Assembly: GCA_014730295.1 (NCBI GenBank)
Contig: WJIN01000189.1
Coordinates: 1 to 12,274, forward strand
DNA length: 12,274 nucleotides
Source: Promethearchaeota archaeon
GTDB lineage: Archaea; Asgardarchaeota; Lokiarchaeia; Sigynarchaeales; SOKP01
Direction: 5' to 3'
Shown here: positions 6,793 through 12,274 of the stretch, piece by piece
Numbering within the stretch: the first letter of the stretch is position 1
Layout: every line of letters starts with the position of its first letter
Position numbers and translations under genes: made by a program
Notes under the pieces: generated by a model
What the model was told of the DNA's origin: nothing
The model's input: the letters and a program-made list of their open reading frames with translations, nothing else
Database searches by the model: none

Positions 6793-6888
6793 AGACAAAT
6801 ATGATGAGACGATAGGAACCATAGTTACTGCGAACCATAATACTTACCCATTATATCCATTTAAATAAAAAATATAACGGAAATCACA

Positions 6889-7215
6889 CTATATCGTATC
6901 GGGTGGTCCTTTGCCATCATAGATATATCCCCGCTCGATATATGCAAATTCGGCTTCGAGATCCCCCTTCCCCTTCAAGTGAGCAGAAAAGATAAGTGCC
7001 ACATTATTCTCCCCTCGAACGATAAAGATGTCTCCTCTGCTTCCAGTATCAAAACCACTTTTCATTCGCACATGCTCAATACTTTCTTTTTGCTCTGGGG
7101 CAAATGAATAACCTTCCTGGGAGGGCTCTCGGGGTGGGGAGGGAATGACGTCTAATTTGTCTAAGATAGAGCCGAATATTTTTTTGCCCTCTGCGATCGT
7201 TGTAAATTCGGCAAT
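6889..7215 (-). CDS. Small unrecognised protein or gene remnant without a canonical start, about 108 aa
   Basis: The frame is open from 7224 to a TAG at 6889-6891 and reads like real protein. An amphipathic N-terminal helix (EGKKIFGSILDKLD) leads into a Pro-rich stretch (PSPPREPSQ), then a beta-like segment (RGDIFIVRGENNVALIFSAH) and an acidic end (FAYIERGYIYDG). No ATG, GTG or TTG occurs in frame before the GTG at 7071, which would discard more than 40 plausible residues. An ATT at 7215 could serve as start; that is the reading given here. A TTG in another frame could join through a slip at the run of seven A at 7185-7179. Otherwise this is a remnant that lost its 5' end. It lies head to head with ftr, the two starts about 80 nt apart. 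No family is recognised. Confidence 0.45.
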   Translation of the reverse strand: MAEFTTIAEGKKIFGSILDKLDVIPSPPREPSQEGYSFAPEQKESIEHVRMKSGFDTGSRGDIFIVRGENNVALIFSAHLKGKGDLEAEFAYIERGYIYDGKGPPDTI

Positions 7216-7250
7216 ATAGAGAGGTTAGAAGAGTTTTTAACTTAATTCGA

Positions 7251-7260
7251 TATACTTAAA
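7251..7260 (+). promoter_or_regulatory. TATA box of ftr
   Basis: TATACTTAAA is centred about 41 nt before the ATG at 7296, giving a predicted leader near 15 nt. No Shine-Dalgarno is visible in that leader. The reverse strand of the same box (TTTAAGTATA) could also drive the small gene opposite. Confidence 0.5.
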
Positions 7261-7295
7261 TAAAACTTAATATCAATAATAAATTAGAATTGATT

Positions 7296-8207
7296 ATGGA
7301 AGTAAATGGTACAGAAATTCACGACACATTTTCTGAGGGATTTAGTGCTTATTTTGCCCGTGTCATCATTACTGCTGCCAATAAAACGTGGTTAGATATT
7401 TGTGCCCAAGAAGCGACGGGTTATGGAACTTCCACGATTCATTGTGATGCTGAGGCCGCACTTGATGTATATATTTCGCCCGAAGATACCCCAGATAATC
7501 GCCTTGGCGCCGCATTGATGTTTTTCATCAACGATAAAAAGAAAGTGGATTCGGTATTGTTAGGTCGCATCGGTCAATGTATTTTAACATGTCCTACAAC
7601 TGCGTGTTTTGATGGGATGGAAGAATCGTTAGATCCAGAAAAGGAATTTGAAGTCAAGACGGGTTTTAAGTTAAAATTTTTCGGAGATAAATTCGAAGAG
7701 AAGGTAGAAGGGAAGTTTGATTTTGAAGCGTGGAAAATTCCCGTGATGGACGGAGAATTTATCGTTCAGAGTTTATTTAAAGCGGGTAAAGGTATTGCTG
7801 GGGGTAATTTTCTCATAATGGGGAAAGATCAGAGTTCCACCTTAGCCGCAGCAGAAAAGTCTGTAAAAGCGATGAAAGACGTGCCGAACGTAATCGCCCC
7901 ATTCCCTGGAGGCGTAGCTCGTTCTGGTTCCAAAGTAGGTTCGAAATATGACTTTTTGGGTGCATCTACTAATGATCCTTTATGCCCAACTCTTAAGGAT
8001 AAAATAGACAATTCGGAGCTGAAAGAAGGGGAAAATTGCGTATATGAGGTTATAATAAATGGAGCTACTGAATCTGCGATCAAATCCGCAATGAAATTGG
8101 GTATCGAGGCAGCCGTAAAAGTTCCCGGAGTTATGAGAATCTCTGCGGGCAATTACGGGGGCAAATTAGGCAAATTCCAATACAGACTACACGATGTAAT
8201 GAGCTAA
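7296..8207 (+). CDS. ftr: Formylmethanofuran--tetrahydromethanopterin formyltransferase
   Basis: Ftr moves a formyl group between formylmethanofuran and tetrahydromethanopterin, a cytoplasmic step of the archaeal Wood-Ljungdahl (methyl) branch and of methanogenesis. The 303-aa product matches the family in length (about 300) and along its whole course. It begins MEVNGTEIHDTF, close to MEINGVEIEDTF as I recall it from Methanopyrus Ftr, and contains GRIGQC (90-95), WKIPVMDGEFIV (146-157), FPGGVARSGSKVGSKYDF (203-220), ASTNDPLCPT (223-232) and ISAGNYGGKLG (282-292). The ATG at 7296 is preferred over an in-frame TTG at 7290 because it gives the conserved N-terminus. The gene stands alone: no fwd/fmd, mch or mtd genes are in the window. 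Its own TATA box lies upstream and it converges on the surface operon. In an Asgard-type archaeon it could work in either CO2 reduction or oxidation. Confidence 0.96.
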   Translation: MEVNGTEIHDTFSEGFSAYFARVIITAANKTWLDICAQEATGYGTSTIHCDAEAALDVYISPEDTPDNRLGAALMFFINDKKKVDSVLLGRIGQCILTCPTTACFDGMEESLDPEKEFEVKTGFKLKFFGDKFEEKVEGKFDFEAWKIPVMDGEFIVQSLFKAGKGIAGGNFLIMGKDQSSTLAAAEKSVKAMKDVPNVIAPFPGGVARSGSKVGSKYDFLGASTNDPLCPTLKDKIDNSELKEGENCVYEVIINGATESAIKSAMKLGIEAAVKVPGVMRISAGNYGGKLGKFQYRLHDVMS

Positions 8208-8271
8208 TATTCATAAAAAAATAAGTTCAAATAGAAATAATTTAAATATTTTTTATTTCCTTTACTATTCT
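8208..8271. terminator. Convergent bidirectional terminator region
   Basis: The 64 bp between ftr and the oppositely oriented surface gene carry a T6 run followed by T-rich sequence on the plus strand (8249-8265) and a T7 run on the minus strand (8221-8215). Each lies just past one of the converging stop codons. Confidence 0.6.
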
Positions 8272-9930
8272 TTACAATCTTCTCTTGATTTTTTTTTGTG
8301 TCGGTTTTTCTTTTTTTTCTTCGGGTTTCTCTTCAGGTTCGGTCTTTGTTTTTTCTTGTGGCTGTGATGGCGCTTTTTTCGATGGTGTTTGTTTGACAGG
8401 TTTGGTGCTTGGTTTTCTTTTAATGAGTTTATATGCTACCGCAATTCCAATCAATAGCCCAATGAGTAGTCCAACAATTAATGTGACCCAAGGCATAATT
8501 AATCCTAAGGCGTCTGGGACTATCCTTATTTGTTTGGGGGCTTGTCCAATATCAGACGTAAGGGAAGTGGTCGCTCCATCCGAATCCGTGACAGAAATAT
8601 ATACATTCCATGTTCCTCTTAGCAAATCAATGGAGCGAATCGTGATTTCGAAATTTGCTGGGCTATAAAGTTTAGTGATATTAAACCAATCGTTGTCTTC
8701 ATTTAAGAGTGACACAGTAATATATTCAATATTACTATCTTCATCAGAGACATCAAAAGTAAATGTAATATCTTCCCCATAGAAGACCGAGATTTGCTGC
8801 ACTGGGCTCAATCCGTTGATCCAGAAATTATTAATCTCCGGATTTAAATTTAGGATAGATAGATAATGGATAAACGAATTTTGCCCTCCATCGGGATCAA
8901 CTGCGGTTATATTTAAAAGATACTGACCGATGGGTCTATTTTTGGCAACGTTTAATGTTAACGTAAAATTGTTATCTGTATTGTCGGATTCCTCCACCAG
9001 TCCAAGCTTTAGACCTAATGGAGTTGTTAATTGGGCAGAAACGTTGACGTCTTGAATCGCAGATTCAATATCTGTAACATTGATTGAAATATCGAAATCA
9101 ATAGTTCTATAGATCTCAGCAGGTACGGATAATGTGTTTTCGAGGATTTCCGGATTGTGATTCAATACCTTAAATCGGAAATAGGTCGGTTCAGTCCTTC
9201 CGCTAGCCTCGTCCGTAAGGTTTACTTTTACATAATAATATTTGTTTACTTTGGTAAACAAAGATTCATTAAGGAACAAGCTGAATCCCTCAATATTATC
9301 TCCCGGAATATATTTAATTGTGGTTTGAGAACTTAGATCGGTGCTATTTACGATTGAGATTTGGTAGATGAAATTTCTCTGTGGTTCGTAGGCAGAGATA
9401 TTATCGATGAGGATTTTCACATTGAGCGTCTCGTTTAAATATCCCTCATTATCATAATTGGGAGGGAAGTCTGCGGCATAATAATTGGAATAGATGAATA
9501 ATTGGGTTTGAGTTAGTTCAGTATTTAATAGGACACCCGATTCATTATAAACTTGAAATGTGATAATTGTCGTCCCGTTTGGAACATAATAGGGGGGGAC
9601 ATAGGTGTATGTAAAATTTTCTCCTGTTGTATGTTCCATATCAAAAATATCACTTGAACCTCCGGGATATTGAAATTTTACTTTAGAATAATTAGCATAT
9701 AATAATTCGGTTGTATTGATTTTAATAAGAACCGGATCAAAAAGTGAAGTAATTATTGTATTATTTATATGAATATTTTCAGGACTAATTGCAGTCTGAG
9801 AGATTTTAATTCTATCTGAGTGATGTGATGAATTCTCTGATATTTGGGCGTGGGGTTGCCATAGGAAAAATCCGCTAATGATTGAAAAAAGAATTAGTGT
9901 AACCGCTATATGTTTCTTATTGAGTTTCAT
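8272..9930 (-). CDS. Membrane-anchored Ig/cadherin-like surface protein with charged cytoplasmic tail, 552 aa
   Basis: Residues 8-24 are a hydrophobic signal or anchor segment. Residues 50-470 look like four beta-sandwich domains of Ig/cadherin type. The third and fourth (about 257-362 and 363-470) each start after a repeated LNxNPEI motif (256-261, 361-366), and they carry acidic clusters (VTDIES, VDPDGG, VSDEDS, VTDSDG) of the sort that bind calcium in cadherin-like folds. A long membrane helix spans about 476-501. It is followed by a 50-residue tail made almost only of Lys, Pro, Glu, Gln, Ser and Thr, presumably cytoplasmic. About seventeen N-x-S/T sequons suggest heavy N-glycosylation. 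The ATG is 2 nt after the stop of the upstream gene and has a strong Shine-Dalgarno, so the two are co-translated. Adhesion or surface-layer attachment is likely; no enzyme motif is seen. Confidence 0.85.
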   Translation of the reverse strand: MKLNKKHIAVTLILFSIISGFFLWQPHAQISENSSHHSDRIKISQTAISPENIHINNTIITSLFDPVLIKINTTELLYANYSKVKFQYPGGSSDIFDMEHTTGENFTYTYVPPYYVPNGTTIITFQVYNESGVLLNTELTQTQLFIYSNYYAADFPPNYDNEGYLNETLNVKILIDNISAYEPQRNFIYQISIVNSTDLSSQTTIKYIPGDNIEGFSLFLNESLFTKVNKYYYVKVNLTDEASGRTEPTYFRFKVLNHNPEILENTLSVPAEIYRTIDFDISINVTDIESAIQDVNVSAQLTTPLGLKLGLVEESDNTDNNFTLTLNVAKNRPIGQYLLNITAVDPDGGQNSFIHYLSILNLNPEINNFWINGLSPVQQISVFYGEDITFTFDVSDEDSNIEYITVSLLNEDNDWFNITKLYSPANFEITIRSIDLLRGTWNVYISVTDSDGATTSLTSDIGQAPKQIRIVPDALGLIMPWVTLIVGLLIGLLIGIAVAYKLIKRKPSTKPVKQTPSKKAPSQPQEKTKTEPEEKPEEKKEKPTQKKIKRRL

Positions 9931-9932
9931 TT

Positions 9933-12274
9933 TTATCTCCTTAATAATTTGGTTTTCATCTCTTTATTTTTGAAGTATAATACAATCGCAATTGGAATAA
10001 GGATCGGCACTACATAAAATAGAATGAGATTCATAATTGACAATACCACTTGAATCTCACAGTAAAAACTTAGTTGCTCGTTCCCCTCTGCGTCTTTTAT
10101 TACTATTTGGTATGATTTCACGCTAAAGTCGTAGGGGTTAAAAGTTGGAACCAAACTGGTTTGAATTCTATTTACACCTGGAACCAACTCATTTAACTCG
10201 GTTTGTATTAGCCGGCCATTAATATAAAGCGAAAATGATTCAGTGGTGCGTTTATTATTCTTAATTTTTAGTACAAACTGGGCTGAAGACCATTGAGCAA
10301 CACTGGAAGGAAATGAGGATTGCAAGACTTCTAGCTTATTAACCACTTGAAGAGTAAATGATTGATTATAAAAAGTTATGGAAGATTTAGAAATAAGCAT
10401 TTGTACAGTAATAGAATTCTGATTAATCACCTCGGAGAGGTTAAGATTTTTGAAAATAGTGATAAATCCTCCTTCCGAGAGAAAGTATTCTTTCTTAAAA
10501 TTGTCAATATAATCCCCAACAAAGCTTAGATTAAATGATTGCGTCTCATTTGCCAAGAAATTTTCCAAATTTATAGAAATATAAAAAATATCCCCCTCAA
10601 CAACATTTTGATCATATGCGATTCTTGAGAGATAGAGCGAATTTCTAATTTCCACATCAACCGTATAATTTAAAAATAAGGTGCTACCATTCTTTAGCAG
10701 AAAATAAAAATTAGTGGGTCCCAATTCTGCTGTACTGATAATTGAAAAATTTATCCACAGGGCGTTCAATTCAGAAGAATTTAAAAAGAATTCTCGAGGG
10801 GAATTAGTTGATACAGCGTTCTGAGTTTCAACAGAAAACGTAAGATTTACATCCTCCTGACGCGAATTATTAAACGTGATAGTCATATTTCTTCGCTCTC
10901 CTTGGAATAGGTAGGTTAAATCCTCCAAACCGGAAATATATTTAATGCCGGAAGAAACCGTAAATATCATGGAAGTATCTGTATATGCAAAATAAGTCGA
11001 ATTCGCCCAGATATACACAAAATAATCTTGCCCAATCGGTAATGATTCATTTATCGAAAAAGTAAAGGTGTCGGTTCCATTTTCGTTTGTCGTGCGAATC
11101 TCTTCATAAAACCACGTACCATTAGGATAAACCAACTGATACCCTATGCTCGCATTCGGGATATTACATGTATTTCCGTTTGATGTAAAAGTATAATTAG
11201 CAATTGTAACTAAATCATCCTCGTCGAATATGAATTCGGGAGGTGAGCCGCTCTTATTGAATTTGCTAGAAAGTGAAGTTTTTTGATATAGCTCGTATGC
11301 TTCGAGGTATGCTTCGGTGAGTCTTAAGTTGGCAAGCAAATTTTTGTTTGAAGAACTATCTGTTTTATCATATGCCTTATTAGTAGAATCGTAGAAATTA
11401 CTCTGGAATGCCTCATACATTGCTGTGGCATTATTATAGTAAGAGATATTCGCAGAAACATCGAAAAACTTAAGAAGGGCCATCATCATAAATGCATTAT
11501 AATTAAGATCAAATTCATTTGTAAAAATTCCGCTCCACTCTGAAACATCTGTTCGATAACGGTCGCCATCCCTCAAATTACTATTGTATATTTTCTCAAA
11601 TAAGAAAGTTGCATTTGTTAAATATTCAGAACTATCCGTTGCTAACCACATTTCTATTAAGGCTAAAATTCCGAGTGCATTTGTTTTCAAATCTTTACTA
11701 GTGTTAAAGCTTGAGAGGTCTTGATCACTACTATTATAATATCCATAATCGCTCTTATCCCAAAAGTATTCATTTAAAGTGTTCATCGTCTCATTTGCTA
11801 AAATAAACGCCTGATCTTGCACTTCTGAATCGAAATTTGTATTCTGATATATTTTTAAGGTCGCTAATATGGCATATAAATTGCTTTGCGCGAAAATATC
11901 TCCCGTTGATGAATTATAATCCATGAAATGTCCATTGGTTGCATTCCAAAATTCAGTAGTATTGATCAAATCAAGCATCTGGATAATCTGATTTTTATAT
12001 TCCGTTGATGGAGAGCTTGGCATATTCTCAACTAAAAGAATAATTGGCATTACATTATCAATTAAGTTCCTCTTGGTATTTCTGGTACTTGATGCGGTAT
12101 TGATCGATTCGATAAATCCATAATCATATTGGCCTTCCCCATCATACCATAGATTGGTTGACTTTAAATCCAGATAAGCATCATAAATTTGACTGGAACT
12201 AAGACTTTGATTATATTTTTTCAAAGTATTGTAAAGTAAGAGATTTTCAAGTGAATACACTAGATATTCTGAAA
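9933..12274 (-). CDS. Surface protein with helical toroid-like domain, beta-sandwich domains and C-terminal anchor; 5' end beyond right edge
   Basis: The frame stays open to the window edge past a GTG at 12260, so the true start and a signal peptide probably lie outside. Numbering from that GTG, residues 1-330 consist of repeated helical hairpins joined by Gly/Tyr/Asp loops (GEGQYDYGF, DKSDYGYYN, DGDRYRTDV). This resembles the alpha/alpha toroid of six-hairpin glycosidase, epimerase or lyase superfamilies, though no catalytic set can be assigned. Residues 340-437 look like one beta-sandwich domain and 438-738 like about three more. A membrane helix covers about 739-763 with a short basic cytoplasmic end. 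More than twenty N-x-S/T sequons mark it as a glycosylated exterior protein. It is the first visible gene of an operon with the Ig-like protein, 2 nt apart. It may process or bind surface glycans, or be purely structural. Confidence 0.82.
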   Translation of the reverse strand, partial: SEYLVYSLENLLLYNTLKKYNQSLSSSQIYDAYLDLKSTNLWYDGEGQYDYGFIESINTASSTRNTKRNLIDNVMPIILLVENMPSSPSTEYKNQIIQMLDLINTTEFWNATNGHFMDYNSSTGDIFAQSNLYAILATLKIYQNTNFDSEVQDQAFILANETMNTLNEYFWDKSDYGYYNSSDQDLSSFNTSKDLKTNALGILALIEMWLATDSSEYLTNATFLFEKIYNSNLRDGDRYRTDVSEWSGIFTNEFDLNYNAFMMMALLKFFDVSANISYYNNATAMYEAFQSNFYDSTNKAYDKTDSSSNKNLLANLRLTEAYLEAYELYQKTSLSSKFNKSGSPPEFIFDEDDLVTIANYTFTSNGNTCNIPNASIGYQLVYPNGTWFYEEIRTTNENGTDTFTFSINESLPIGQDYFVYIWANSTYFAYTDTSMIFTVSSGIKYISGLEDLTYLFQGERRNMTITFNNSRQEDVNLTFSVETQNAVSTNSPREFFLNSSELNALWINFSIISTAELGPTNFYFLLKNGSTLFLNYTVDVEIRNSLYLSRIAYDQNVVEGDIFYISINLENFLANETQSFNLSFVGDYIDNFKKEYFLSEGGFITIFKNLNLSEVINQNSITVQMLISKSSITFYNQSFTLQVVNKLEVLQSSFPSSVAQWSSAQFVLKIKNNKRTTESFSLYINGRLIQTELNELVPGVNRIQTSLVPTFNPYDFSVKSYQIVIKDAEGNEQLSFYCEIQVVLSIMNLILFYVVPILIPIAIVLYFKNKEMKTKLLRR
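9936..9942 (-). promoter_or_regulatory. Shine-Dalgarno inside the end of the upstream gene
   Basis: AAGGAGA on the minus strand overlaps the final Leu-Arg-Arg codons of the upstream gene and lies 5 nt before the ATG at 9930. It ties the two genes into one transcript. Confidence 0.75.

Larger units (their letters stand above)
6493..6888. other. Gene-free stretch containing the RNA candidate
   Basis: About 400 bases with no convincing protein gene. The first 200 are AT-rich with only a 21-codon ATG frame (6581-6646) that has no supporting signal. The GC-rich foldable element at 6701-6792 is the main content. From 6793 to 6888 I see only AT-rich sequence and an isolated ATGATGA (6801-6807). Confidence 0.6.

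Noticed and set aside
6801..6807. Box C-like ATGATGA, possible C/D guide RNA
   Set aside because: No matching D box (CTGA) at a suitable distance and no terminal stem.
7829..8152. 107-codon minus-strand frame
   Set aside because: It is an antisense shadow of the well-conserved ftr gene.
1..12274. CRISPR arrays, insertion sequences, rRNA and ordinary tRNA genes
   Set aside because: I looked on both strands and found no regularly spaced repeats, no transposase motifs, no paired terminal repeats and no canonical T-loop with an acceptor stem.

Overview
The window looks like AT-rich archaeal DNA. The evidence is a formylmethanofuran:tetrahydromethanopterin formyltransferase gene (ftr), a TFB/TFIIB-like general transcription factor, AT-rich TATA boxes about 25-50 bases ahead of starts, oligo-T stretches after stops, and surface proteins with N- and C-terminal membrane anchors packed with N-x-S/T sequons. 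Low GC, an archaeal Wood-Ljungdahl enzyme and an Ig-like surface protein with a Lys/Pro/Glu-rich cytoplasmic tail would suit an Asgard archaeon of the Lokiarchaeia type. That placement is inference; other archaea carrying ftr are not excluded.

Left part (1-4030), all minus strand. A gene with no recognisable family runs off the left edge (1-1202, 400 codons open). A second unrecognised helical protein follows (1579-2244). A divergent 481-aa TFB-like factor (2585-4030) has a zinc ribbon, two cyclin-like repeats and an extra C-terminal region. The two unknown genes share an identical 13-base promoter core, and the first has a leader of about 235 nt with an oligo-T tract inside it. A GC-rich foldable segment sits at the 3' end of the TFB gene.

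Middle (4031-7290). About 690 bp without a gene separate the TFB gene from a plus-strand secreted, C-terminally anchored protein of 576 aa (4722-6452). The gap after it contains the most striking non-coding feature, a 92-nt GC-rich element (6701-6792) that can fold as a 7-bp closing stem around three hairpins, with a TATA-like box at the right distance upstream. A small minus-strand reading frame (6889-7224) looks coding but has no ATG, GTG or TTG near its 5' end and lies head to head with ftr.

Right part (7296-12274). ftr stands alone with its own promoter and converges on a two-gene minus-strand surface operon. The upstream gene (9933 to beyond the right edge) encodes an alpha-helical toroid-like domain followed by beta-sandwich domains and a membrane anchor. 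The downstream gene (8272-9930) encodes about four Ig/cadherin-like domains, a membrane helix and a charged tail. They are separated by 2 nt, and the Shine-Dalgarno of the second lies inside the last codons of the first. This operon is visibly poorer in CpG than the sampled sequence to its left.

The genes do not form one obvious pathway. The best leads for something undescribed are the cloverleaf-like RNA candidate, the TFB-like factor with its two orphan neighbours, and the leader RNA at 1203-1436.
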